From Saccharomycopsis fibuligera x Saccharomycopsis cf. fibuligera (lineage: Eukaryota; Ascomycota; Saccharomycetes; Ascoideales; Saccharomycopsidaceae), in the NCBI GenBank assembly GCA_001936135.1, contig CP012815.1, forward strand, positions 1 through 64,000: 64,000 nt of DNA, read 5' to 3'. Within the stretch, counting starts at the first letter, position 1. Each line of letters opens with the position of its first letter. The position numbers and the translations under genes were made by a program. Of this stretch, positions 54,063 through 64,000 are shown in pieces. The notes below the pieces were generated by a model, which was not told the origin of the DNA, did not search any database, and was given only the letters and a program-made list of their open reading frames with translations.

Positions 54063-54632
54063 TTTATAAGAAAAAACTGTCTTTGATCCACATCTAAGAA
54101 GGTTATAAGCTTTGTTTTTGCTCATAAGCTCATAGATGTATAGTTTCATTCTTTTTCCTTTTTTTTTCTTCTCTCTTGGACTTGGATCTTTCTTAATTTT
54201 TGCTTATTAGAGGTTGTTTCTGTTTTATTTTTATTTTTTTATTAGGTTTTATCTTGTTTTCTGTCATCACTGAGTCAGCATGAAACGGGAATTATGGAGT
54301 AAATACAAGGTAGTATTTCGGTTTTAGACTAATTATTATTATTATTATAATTTACTTCTCGATTTTGATAGTACTTAGTTTTGTAATATCAATATTAAGT
54401 TTCACTGTAACAGGTTTTTTCGCGTTTTATGTGTGTACTGATGGGTTATAAAGAATATAATTCTACTTCTTGCAATCTTTACATCTAAAAAATTTTAATA
54501 TCTGTCAAAGAAAAGGTATCAATAATCGCAATTCTCTCACATACTGAACATACTGAACATACCAAATGAATTATTATTGTACAAAGAGTTAAACTAGAAT
54601 CACATATAAAAATAGGAACAATTTTTAAATCA
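54063..54632. other. Convergent 3' intergenic before MED20
   Basis: AT-rich, with T runs near 54158-54172 and a TTA repeat near 54335-54350. No gene is seen. Confidence 0.6.
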
Positions 54633-55447
54633 CTAAAACTGCAAAGCTTGAGTATACTGACAAGCCAAATCACCCGATGGATCACTTTGTGCGCTAAGTC
54701 GCCCCACACTGAGCTTACCCTTTGGAAAGTTCAATTTGGTAATTAATTCTTTGATTTTTTGTACATTAGTTGCTGCTTCTTCTTCATCATTTTGTTTCTC
54801 AGGAACACCAATTCCCCTAGAGTGATGGCGTCCCTCGAGGGTAATCTCAATCAAAAATCCTTTGAACCCACCATGCAAAAAGCAGTTAGCAGTTCTAATG
54901 ATAAACACGTCTCCATTATCAAGTGTCACCTGATATGAGTTTCCACCCTCGCCTTTTAAACTTTGTTTCAAGACCCAAAGACTAGTCAATTTGCTTTGTA
55001 ATATAACATCTAATGGATCATAAAATCCTGAAGAACAGTTGCTTTCCATAAGGCTTTGACCTTGATCTATACTGGTGTTGAAAATCGTGCAATTTTTGTT
55101 TATTATTGATATCGTTTGATTTTGATTATATGAAAGTGATAAAGTGTATAGAATTTTGTTCAATTGAGCAGTCTGCTGTTGCAGCTGTTGCAGTTGTTGC
55201 GGCTGCTGTCGCAGTTGTTGCAGAGGCGGCACTGCAGACATTAATTTTGATACTATTGGATTGGCACGATAAATTTTCAACTCAAAAGACCACGGATCAA
55301 GTATTTTGGGAATTTCATTGGAGATCTGATCATGAAATGATGCTATGTTGTTCACCGTTGTATTTTGTACAAATAAAACTCTGTCAATTGTTAGTGAGTT
55401 GTTATTGGGTAACAAGGCAACATAGATAATACTTACGCAGTAGCCAT
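54633..55447 (-). CDS. MED20: Mediator subunit Med20 (Srb2), with one intron
   Basis: 252 residues after splicing. Exon 1 is ATGGCTACTGC (55447-55437). The 56-bp intron (55436-55381) has donor GTAAGT, branch CACTAAC and acceptor ACAG. Exon 2 is 55380-54633. The spliced start MATAVLFVQNTTVNNI matches the Srb2 N terminus; no in-frame ATG exists without splicing. Further matches are ILDPWSFELKIYR (compare the DPWS motif), DVILQSKLTSLWVLKQSLKG, TANCFLHGGFKGFLIEI and the end DLACQYTQALQF. It belongs to the Mediator head with Med18 and Med8. A Gln-rich insert (LQQLRQQPQQLQQLQQQ) is coded by CAG/CAA with four CTG codons; if CTG is Ser here, those Leu positions are Ser. Confidence 0.92.
55381..55436 (-). 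other. Intron of MED20
   Basis: 56 bp, GTAAGT donor, CACTAAC branch (complement at 55388-55394), ACAG acceptor. It splits codon 4. Confidence 0.9.
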
Positions 55448-55904
55448 TATGTGTGCTGTTGCTGTGGAAGTCTTGATGACGTGGAGTTTGACAATATTTA
55501 ATTTCGTGAACTACCAAGTTAACATGGCTAAGTTTATACCATCATGAAAAATAAAACATTTGAAAGAAACTGCAAATTCGTTGCGTGCCCTGGTGCAGCA
55601 CAAAATATCAACATCGGCAGAATCATTTTAATCTTTTGTTATCATTTTTCAGGTGGAAAGCAAGTTATCTAAGCTGATCAAGCAGTAAAGGGACCATAGG
55701 TATTTAACTTTTCTCTTTTTCATGATTTATTCAAGTAAATAAGCGTTCATTATTTTCCGTTGTACAAAATTCAAACTGCAAAAAACAGTGCAACTGCGAA
55801 ATAGACAAAAGCGGTATTTACAACCTAAAAAGCACTAGCAAACAAAAGCTAGAAACATTACTTTATTACCAAACAAAAATTCAAAAAACAAAACCATAAA
55901 ACAC
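55448..55904. other. Intergenic between KAE1 3' end and MED20 start
   Basis: 457 bp that must hold the MED20 promoter and the KAE1 3' UTR, as both genes read leftward. No clear element is seen. Confidence 0.5.
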
Positions 55905-56981
55905 CTAATCATCTCTCCATTTAACCCATACATCATCCGTTCTAAATCTTTGAGAACAAATAGTTTCACTCAAATCCCGCACGTAATCGCCTTTTCTGTA
56001 ACTGAGTAATCCAGCATGAGCAATCATGATCCCGTTGTCTATACAGAACCTCTCATCGGTAGCATGAATAGATCCATTACGGTCTTTTACCATTATTTCC
56101 ATCATTTGTTGAAGTCTCTCATTACAACCAACCCCACCAACAATCAACACTTGATTGGAGTTTACATGAGCCATTGCTCTTTCAGTAATTTCCACCAACA
56201 TTGAAAATAGACATTCTTGTAGCGAGAAACATAAGTCTTGAGGCTTATACCGATTATTTTGATTATTTTTGGCAATGTTTTCAATATATTCCAAGATCCC
56301 ACTTAAACTCAAATCCATTCCTTTTACAGTATATGGCAACTGAACAAAATTATCTGGATGTGTAAGCCCTTTCTTTGCAATTTGTTCAATATTATATCCA
56401 GGGCTTGGATTATTTGGAATCTTGAGAATTCTTGCAAATCGGTCTAAACAATTCCCAATTGCAATATCCAAAGTCTCTCCGAAAATTCTATATTTTTGTT
56501 TAGAATAAGCGATCACTTGAGTGTTACCACCACTAACATATAGCACCACTGGATTTCGTGCACCAGTGATTTCTCTGCCCATTTCAATGTGACCAATACA
56601 ATGATTCACTCCAACCATTGGCTTATTATAAAGCAATGACAATGCTCTTGCCACAATTACTACTGAGTTTAACGGTGCTCCCATTCCGGGACCTCTAGTG
56701 AAACAAATTACGTCCAAGTCTTCCATTGTCAAATTTGCTTCTTCTAAAGACTTTTTGATTAATCTAACAATCCAATTTCTATGATGACGTGCCGTATCAC
56801 GGGGCAAGAAACCTTCCCCTGGTGGAGTTATATAAGTATCTCTAATGTTCGACAATATTTTAGCATTGGTGTTGTGGTCCAAAGGAGAATTTTTGTCATG
56901 GAGGATGATCCCCACACCAAGTTTGTTGGCAGATCCTTCGAGGCCCAAAGCGATATAATGGCTGCTTTTCCCTGAGGGCAT
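55905..56981 (-). CDS. KAE1: Kae1, tRNA t6A threonylcarbamoyltransferase (KEOPS)
   Basis: 358 residues, a normal length for the cytosolic enzyme. It shows the ASKHA-fold signatures: [15 protein letters not shown] (phosphate 1), [15 protein letters not shown], the metal-binding HxxxH in [24 protein letters not shown], and the C-terminal [11 protein letters not shown] and [10 protein letters not shown] motifs. Kae1 with Bud32, Cgi121, Pcc1 and Gon7 makes t6A37 in ANN-decoding tRNAs. Start at ATG 56981 matches the family (short N terminus, no mitochondrial presequence, so not Qri7). No CTG codon was seen in the part read through. Confidence 0.97.
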   Translation of the reverse strand: MPSGKSSHYIALGLEGSANKLGVGIILHDKNSPLDHNTNAKILSNIRDTYITPPGEGFLPRDTARHHRNWIVRLIKKSLEEANLTMEDLDVICFTRGPGMGAPLNSVVIVARALSLLYNKPMVGVNHCIGHIEMGREITGARNPVVLYVSGGNTQVIAYSKQKYRIFGETLDIAIGNCLDRFARILKIPNNPSPGYNIEQIAKKGLTHPDNFVQLPYTVKGMDLSLSGILEYIENIAKNNQNNRYKPQDLCFSLQECLFSMLVEITERAMAHVNSNQVLIVGGVGCNERLQQMMEIMVKDRNGSIHATDERFCIDNGIMIAHAGLLSYRKGDYVRDLSETICSQRFRTDDVWVKWRDD

Positions 56982-58823
56982 TTTGATTCTATTTTATGAT
57001 ATTAGTGCTGATGCTATTCAGATAATGACATCTTTTGCTCATCATTCTCCGATCTTTTTTCAGTTTTCCTTTTTTTTTTTTTTTTTATTTTTTTTTTTTT
57101 TTAACTTAGTGATTAATTCTGTCGGTTGATGCGTGGTAGTGTACCATGGCGCATTTATCATAATATTATAGATTAATGCAGTTTTGAGCCGATCAACTGA
57201 TAAGTGATAAACGATTAATTATAAGGTTACGAAGAAACCCATGAGATGATATCTGGTAATAATGTTTGGTGATAATATTTGTTGCCATCTAGTATTGAAA
57301 TAATTACTTATTTTAGTATTCTTACCTCAGCCAGCAAAATGAAATTTCTGATCAGTTACTTGAAAAGTCAATCAGAAAAGCAAAAGAAAAGACACAAACT
57401 AAGTAAAACACGAATTCCCATGACCGTAGAAAATGGCACTTGTCGATGGTCCACTTTATTTTCATCTTTGATACGCTTTTAAATATACCAATATTAGCTT
57501 GCTCATCAATCAAATATCATATACTATAAACTTTTTATTTCAGTTGTCGATGTGTTGTATTCTAATGAAGATACTAATAAGCACCGAAAAGAATCAACAG
57601 CATAGAATGATTGGAAGAATTTTAAGGAGATTAGATCAAGGTACTGTACACATATTCCATGCTTAATTTGATATATGTGCACTTATTTCAGTCCAATGGC
57701 TATATACAAAATTAAAACAAATCCGACTCAATTAAACCACAATACAACTTCAAAAAGCATAAAAAAGAAAGTTACAAAAACACTCTGAAACATCATCAGA
57801 TTTTTGATAAATCATGAATTGTTATTTATCCTTGTTTTGTGAATTGTAACATCAAAGCAGTCAAAAAAAGAAATGCAAAAAAAAAAACAAAAAAAAACGA
57901 TGCTTTTTTTTTGCTTTTTTCTTGCTTTTTGCTGTTAGGTCTTTTTTTTCCTTCACATCCCTTGTTTTATCGTAGCCCCATGTCGCAGAAATTATAGCAC
58001 GATAAACTGATATTGCACATTGTACATATCTTTCGATATACAAGCAATTGTTAGCAAGCAGACACAATTGACGCAATCTCCACGATTTTTAGTTTGAAGT
58101 GGAGAAACAAGTTAAAAATAAACCACAACAATCCTTTTGTCCAATTGAACGGAGCATGAGGATTTAGATAAATTGTGCAATTCTGCCGCAGAGTTGTAGA
58201 TATTAGCTGGTAAGTACTAGTTTCCTGCTGAAAATAACACAAGATATAGTTCCCTAGCACAACAAACTGAGCTACCTGAGACAACGTGATTTAACGGAAG
58301 TTAAAAAAAAAAAAGAAATGTCTCCTTAAAACTTTCAGCGACTTTTTATTTATCAAGCAACAACCAGAACAATAATCGAAAGTGTAGTTTAAGCCCCTTT
58401 CCACTAAGTACAAGCTTGTTTGATCTACAACTTGTTAACAATGTTTATAGTGAGCAAGTAGATACATGCAATATATTCACGATAACTAAAAATCATAACC
58501 AAAGAAAACCAACTTTTTATAGTTTATGAGCGCAGCTGATATAAGTGAAAAAAATGATAAAAAAAGTTCATATAAAAACAAAGAAAACGTCCAATGCCAT
58601 AGAAGTGAAGTAAACAGATAGAAAAATGAAAAAATATGTAGAAAAAGCTAGAAAAACAAAGCATTAGGTATGATGATGAGCGAAAAAAAAAGTAATGAGA
58701 AACCGGAAATGGACAGGTAAGTAAAAAAAAACCTGCGAAGTAGATAAAATAATTAATCATAAACCATCGTAAAAAAAATGTGAGTTTTTTTATGTTTATG
58801 CTATAATGATGAAGTAGCATTAT
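56982..58823. other. 1.8-kb gene-free stretch, KAE1 promoter and transporter 3' side
   Basis: T-rich tract at 57068-57102, A/T runs at 57860-57935. Small frames at 57279-57482 and 57861-58284 show no family features. No RNA gene is recognised. Confidence 0.6.
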
Positions 58824-60485
58824 TTAAACAACAGTTTCTGGGTTGTTGTTGTGAACAGAGACGTCGGTGGAGTCAACTTTACCATCGTCACCGGAGAGAG
58901 AAGCTGGTGGAACCCATCTGGCAGAAGTCCAAGGCTTAACATGAGGGTCAGCGTATAAAACATCAACTTGTTCCAAAGTCAAACCTTTAGTTTCGTAAAC
59001 GACAAAGTAAACGTAAAACAAACCAAAAGTCAAACAACCAGCAAAGATGAAACCGAAAGAGAAATGAATCTTGTTCGTGATGAATGGAGTGAAGAAAGAA
59101 ATCAAGAAGTTCCACAAGAATGAAGACAACATACCAATGGAAGAACCCTTAGATCTAATTCTGATTGGGAAAGATTCGGCAAGAATAACATAACCAACAG
59201 CACCCCAAGAAGCAGCAAAAGAAGCAATAAAAAGACAAGTCAAGAAAATCATGGCATTACCAATTGGTTTGGAAGATGCTTCACTTCTACCATTTGGATA
59301 CAAACTAGTGACGGCCAAAATGGTGTAAATGTAAAGAGCAATAGCACCAATAACAGAACCACCAAGCAAAGTGGTTCTTCTACCAAGCTTGTCAACAAGA
59401 TAAAGGGAAAGAATGGTAAAAGTAAGGTTAATGGTACCAAGAATAATAGAGGTTTCATAAGAGTCTTCCAAACCGACAGACTTGAAAATAGTAGTACCAT
59501 AGTAGAAGAAGTAGTTAATACCAGACAATTGTTGCAAACCCATGACAACGAAACCCATCAAAACTCTTTGGAAAATTTTTGGTTTACCAGTAACTAATTC
59601 TTTCCAAGAAGCAGTACCTGCGGCTTTTTCTGCAAGGAAACCTTCTTCAATATGTTTAAATTCATTTTCAACAAATCTTGAATTCAATGGAACTCTGTTA
59701 ACATAAGCAATGTTTCTCTTAGCACCTTCAGTGTCCCCTTTTTCACACAAGTATCTAGGAGATTCTGGAACAACAAAACCAACCATAACAAGCAAGATAA
59801 GACCGAAAAGGAAGTTCAAACCCATGACAATTCTCCATTGAGAAGAATCATTCTCACTGTTGTGGTGTTTGGTAGCATAGTTACAACAGTAACCAAGGAA
59901 AATAGCAAGGGTAATAAACAATTGGAAAGAAGAAACCAAGGCACCTCTGATTTTAGCAGGACTTAATTCACCACCAAACATTGGAACAACAGTAGTAACG
60001 GCACCTGCAGAAAGACCAGTAACGATTCTACCAATGAACATTTGATACCATCTGCCTTTCTCAGAAGTAATTTGAATCAAGTAACCTATAATGTAAAGCA
60101 CAATGAAAGCCAAAAGAGCAGGTTTTCTACCCTTAATGTTAGCAATAGAAGACAAGAAAATACCACCAATACCAGCACCGATGGAATAAATAGAAACAAT
60201 CAAAGAAGTTCTAACAGTAGACATGTAGTATTCACCATTGGCTTTTTGAGAACCAAATCTTTCAATATAATCAGCAAAATTGGTAAAACCAGAAATGGTA
60301 CCAGTATCAAAACCGAAACTGAAACCGACAAAGGTAACAGATAAAACAATCAAGGTTGCAAAAGCCACACTTGGTTTGGTCTCAAAATCACCTTCAATCA
60401 AATTATGATTGTCTCTTTTAGAGAGATGATGGTCGTTAACTTCGTCATGTTTGACGTTTTCAACTTTATGATCAGATTCTGACAT
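58824..60485 (-). CDS. Hexose transporter of the sugar-porter (MFS) family
   Basis: 553 residues with 12 predicted membrane helices. Family motifs are in order: GFDTGTISGF, GRKPALLAF, PESPRYLCEKGD, GLQQLSGINYFFYYG (QLSGIN is the hexose-binding core), DKLGRRTTLLGG, ESFPIRIRSKGSSIGM and YETKGLTLEQVDVLY. The acidic/His-rich N terminus (about 1-40) is cytosolic. Strong similarity to yeast HXT and Candida HGT glucose transporters is apparent, but the paralogue cannot be named. Codon bias is strong with no CTG noticed, suggesting high expression. It is the last recognised gene in the window and is transcribed leftward from the 3.5-kb gene-free right end. Confidence 0.95.
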   Translation of the reverse strand: MSESDHKVENVKHDEVNDHHLSKRDNHNLIEGDFETKPSVAFATLIVLSVTFVGFSFGFDTGTISGFTNFADYIERFGSQKANGEYYMSTVRTSLIVSIYSIGAGIGGIFLSSIANIKGRKPALLAFIVLYIIGYLIQITSEKGRWYQMFIGRIVTGLSAGAVTTVVPMFGGELSPAKIRGALVSSFQLFITLAIFLGYCCNYATKHHNSENDSSQWRIVMGLNFLFGLILLVMVGFVVPESPRYLCEKGDTEGAKRNIAYVNRVPLNSRFVENEFKHIEEGFLAEKAAGTASWKELVTGKPKIFQRVLMGFVVMGLQQLSGINYFFYYGTTIFKSVGLEDSYETSIILGTINLTFTILSLYLVDKLGRRTTLLGGSVIGAIALYIYTILAVTSLYPNGRSEASSKPIGNAMIFLTCLFIASFAASWGAVGYVILAESFPIRIRSKGSSIGMLSSFLWNFLISFFTPFITNKIHFSFGFIFAGCLTFGLFYVYFVVYETKGLTLEQVDVLYADPHVKPWTSARWVPPASLSGDDGKVDSTDVSVHNNNPETVV

Positions 60486-63400
60486 TGTTGAAAATAGTAT
60501 GTTATTTTTGTAAAATGTGTTATATGTTGCTTATAACAAAAATGTTTATATCTTTTGAGGGTGACTAAAAAAAATTCAGATGAAATTAATTTATTATTTT
60601 CGGAAAGCTACCTCCTTTTATAATGAGCAAGAGTGAGGAAGCAAAGGAAAAGAAAAGGTTAAGGTTAATTGATGATTGTATAGTGAAGTGAAGGAAAAAA
60701 GAAAGGAAAAGAGATGAAGGACAAACAAACTGACAGCAAAGCTAGCGAAACCAGAAGCATTTATAGAAAAACTGGAGGTCCGAAGCGGACGGTCGTCGAA
60801 AAAGGAAAGAGAATCGCTGACCTGCACAGTGACGCATGCAGTTTGGGAAACACGCAGCACGGAAATTCTCAGTCTTACTTAAGATTCGACCTAGCGTGAG
60901 GAGCGGAGTTTACTTAATATTCATTCATTCACGTAAGCGCCTCCGGAAAAACTTGGGGGCGGCAGCGCTGCAGATCATGCAGCAACGGCGCTTGCGGATT
61001 TCACGAATTAGAACCAGCTGGGATGGCTTTCGTTCTTTTCCTCCGACGTGTCGCGGGCGGATGCCGTGGTTGGGCTCAAATGGACACAGGGTGTCATAAA
61101 AAAAAAAATTGGAGGCATACAAGCGAGACGAGCCTACATTATGGAAGAAGTAAGAAATTGAGATATAGTTTTTGTTTGTTCCGGGACAAGCTTAAGGTAT
61201 TGCGTGACCGTTGGGCTAAAGCTCAGGCGATACAAAAGAAAAAATTAGAAAGGAAAAAGAACTAAATTGAAGCAGAAACAAAAAAAAAAAAAAAAAAAAG
61301 AAAAGAAAAGCTAGAGCAGAACGGAGGAAAAAAAAAGTAAAAAAAAGCAAGCAAACTAGTGTTGGGGTCCGTCCGCAATACACAAAGTTTAGTGAGCTAA
61401 ACAGTTCTTTTTTTTGTCCTTTTTCTCCGGAAAAACCAAGATGCCGGGAAACTAAAAAAGAAACAGGCAATATTCTTCCTCTGAAACAAAAAAGAAATGA
61501 ATGGAGAAACGTTTGGCCAAAAAAAAAAAAAAAGGGGAGTCTTTCTCTCTCTCTCTCTTTCTTTCTTTCTCTCTTTTTCTCCAAAAAAAAAACAAATTCA
61601 AAAAAAACACGAGCAGGTAGCGCAGCACAGCGTGGTGTGGTGTAGCACAGCAGTGTCAGTACAGCAATAACTGCGTGGCTTACCGTGGCCTCCAGCGAAA
61701 TGAACACGCTAAGTTTTGTGGGTTGCATCATGCTATTACTTGGGGCATGCGAAATTGCAGTGTAGCGCATTAGGGAGCAGCTGGCTGCTGGAACAACCCG
61801 GTGACTCCACGGAAAAAAACAAAGGAAAAATTTTTTTTCCGTCATGCTCGTCCCATGCACAGATGCTTAGTGATGCTTAGTTCTTCCGGTCCCATGGGGT
61901 CTTTTGTTGGAGAAACTTTGGGGTGAAAGGCACGCCTGCCGGAGAATAATCTGGAGACAATTAAATGCACGCTGCACGACTTACTTAGTTAAGTGTATAA
62001 TATAAAAATATAATAAATATAATACAATAATAATAGTTAATAGTATTCAGTATTACTCAGTATTATCTTAGATTATACCCTTTGTATACCAGCGATCCAC
62101 GGAATGTTTGCCATGTCTGTCTCTTTCCCCAAGCAGTCTCCACGCTCGCCCCGCAATTATTCTGATATGGCGTATCTGCTGCTGTCCTGTCTCAATTTCT
62201 CCGTGCCGTCCGCTATCAAACTCCAGTATTTTACACTCCAACATTATACACTTAAGCTTTTCTAAGTCTGGTTTTTCGGAAAAATGCGTCCGGAGTTTTT
62301 TATTAGTGCATGGCACTATGTGCTTTTTTTTTAGTAGTATTCTTAAACTCATTTAGTTTGCCTTAGGTGATCTCGGAGTATCAGATTTATCCATTTGTTT
62401 TATTCCGAAAGCATTTTCTGGTAAAAAAGGGGGAGCTTTTTTATGGAGATTGAGGTTCATCAAACCTAAAGGCCGTGTCTGCGGCTTATACACTTCCTCT
62501 CTCTAATCTCCTTTTCTGGTGCTCTCCATATTCACTTTTTCAAAATACCTTTATGAACTCCATGACTCAGATAGTCAATTTTCTGGTGTGTAGTAGATGA
62601 TTATCCCTTGTTCCGCAATCAATCTGTATTCAAACACAATTAATCATTAATCAAACATAGACATTTTTTAACGCCTCCTTTAATGTGCCTCCTTGTTGAC
62701 TCTACAGACAGGAGCTATAAAAAAATAAAGGGAAAAAAATAATAGACGTTTCGAAATGCTATTACATTTATCAGACACAAGCGGCCCCCATGGAGAAAAA
62801 CACCACCCCAGGTGCAAAATCTGGAGTTTTTCCGGGGGTGTCTGCACCTTAATGCCAACTCCGCTTGAACTAATGCAAGTGTTGCATAGGTGCAAAATTT
62901 GTAATCATAATTTAATCAGGTGGTGGCATTTTGGTGTGTTCCCCCAGGTTTCACCCAACTCCGAGAGCTAGAGCTCAATGCAGGCAGTTACAAAGTGCGA
63001 GCCAGCCCCAGGCCAGCCCCAGATTGGCCAATCTGCAAAGCCTGCCAGCCCAGGGTTCAGCAGGACTGTTTTTTTTTTTTTTTTTTGTAAGACAGCCCTG
63101 TACAATTACGCGCCACTAAGCATTAAAAAGTATCATATTGCGTTTCTTTTTTTATTACCCTTATCATGACTTAGTTGTAAATAAATTATGCGCTTTCGCA
63201 AATGGCCAAGGCCATACCCTGGTTAACTTGATGCAATGGTGCATCTGATTGGTCCAAAGTCTACGCAGGCGCAAGCAGACAAAAATGACCAAAGAATTTA
63301 CTTTATTGAGTGGGTGGCGCAGACATTTTTTGTTAACATCTTTACATTTTACTTACAAGTATCCTAAGTCATGTGAGAAGTAGTATTACTAAGCTTAATA

Positions 63401-64000
63401 GCACTCAAAACATTTGACTTCAGCTACATCAAAAAGCTTGAAGCATTTTTTAGAGCACTTATGCCTGCTGGCGCCAGTTTCCACGACACTGCACTTCCAT
63501 TTTTTACCAATTTCTCTACTTTTTTGGCTTTTTGATTTTTTTTTTTGTGGTTACGAGCGGTGCAGTCACTTAGGCTCATGAAATAATGACCGTGGCTCGC
63601 AACCTTAATTGACGCTTCCAAATGCAAGATGATGCAACAGATTAATAGTGATAAAATGTCTTTGTGAAGCAAAAATATCGCATTTTGGTCTATATAGCGG
63701 GGGTGAAGAAGCACAACCCTGGTCAATAGTTGAGTGAAAAATATTGACATAAAAACAATCAGAAATTGATCTGATTTAAGAATTGAGCCAATAAAAACGC
63801 CTTTTGCGTTTTGTTATTTTCGAAGAATTGCCGTTGTTTTACGCTAACTAGTTAAATACAGAAAAATAAATAAAATACCAGAAAAGTTACCAAGAAAAAT
63901 AATCTTATTATTCTGTGATGTCGGAGTACCATTTAGAGATCTCCAACATTCACTGCGGTGAATGTATTACATCATTGAATTCATTATTTTCCAATCTTCT
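60486..64000. other. Gene-free right end, transporter upstream region
   Basis: No recognisable gene in 3.5 kb. Features seen: CT-rich microsatellite at 61538-61580, purine runs at 61275-61345, a (gt)gtgg-type repeat near 61630-61645, an aggtgcaaaat repeat at 62812 and 62888, and a 16-bp palindrome with back-to-back CCAAT boxes at 63020-63035. Open frames at 61216-61860 (-), 62068-62352 (-) and 63424-63750 (-) have no family features. Long upstream regions are common for glucose-regulated transporters. Confidence 0.6.
63020..63035. promoter_or_regulatory. 16-bp palindrome with back-to-back CCAAT boxes
   Basis: cagattggccaatctg is a perfect palindrome and carries ATTGG and CCAAT fused head to head, the core bound by the HAP complex. 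No gene start is close in the window, so any function is unknown. Confidence 0.5.

Noticed and set aside
61216-61860. 214-codon minus-strand frame
   Set aside because: Composed largely of Phe/Leu/Arg runs from purine-rich microsatellites.
62068-62352. 94-codon ATG frame on the minus strand
   Set aside because: Good start codon but no recognisable family, overlapped by a frame on the other strand; kept only as a weak possibility.

Overview
ORGANISM. The window looks like chromosomal DNA of a budding yeast from the CUG-Ser (Candida/Lodderomyces) lineage. Introns are rare, short and close to the start codon, with GTATGT or GTAAGT donors and TACTAAC or CACTAAC branch sites. CTG codons are nearly absent from the conserved genes (none seen in the parts of TUB1 and KAE1 read through). 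Family content (CFEM haemophore next to a ferric-reductase-related gene, RME1, an oligopeptide transporter, a hexose transporter) also fits Candida relatives. The exact species cannot be fixed from the sequence; the Lodderomyces/C. parapsilosis group is a guess. LAYOUT. 1-7.86 kb is a gene-free, strongly pyrimidine-biased repeat array (pyrimidines on the + strand), the strand bias expected near a left-hand telomere. 9.3-13.6 kb is one large gene reading toward that end: a subtelomeric RecQ-like helicase whose N-terminal half carries a tyrosine-recombinase-like signature. 13.8-15.1 kb holds two diverged copies of a purine-rich repeat. 15.9-24.9 kb is an uptake and cell-surface block: an OPT oligopeptide transporter, a divergent CFEM haemophore/FRP1 pair, and a cysteine-rich GPI wall protein. 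26-38 kb is housekeeping: a small membrane protein, SLX9, TOM20, MLC1, a FAA2-type acyl-CoA synthetase and TUB1. 38.3-47.5 kb is a 9.2-kb gene desert with very long A-tracts and clustered hairpins. 47.5-60.5 kb holds RME1, SEC12, a small membrane protein, MED20, KAE1 and a hexose transporter. 60.5-64 kb has no recognisable gene. HOW THE GENES WORK TOGETHER. The clearest functional unit is 18.7-22.1 kb, where a haem-binding CFEM wall protein and an FRP1-type ferric-reductase-related membrane protein share a 744-bp divergent promoter; in C. albicans the same gene pairing serves haem-iron uptake. The OPT transporter beside it has four GATAAG-type sites upstream, suggesting nitrogen- or GATA-factor control. 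The remaining genes are unrelated housekeeping genes. MOST INTERESTING POINTS. These are the recombinase-like region fused to the subtelomeric helicase, the strand-asymmetric subtelomere, the hairpin-rich 9.2-kb desert between TUB1 and RME1 (long regulatory region, centromere or ncRNA locus), and two genes whose first exon is only the ATG. No retrovirus-like, LTR, Polinton or toxin fossil could be supported, and no tRNA, rRNA or CRISPR was recognised.
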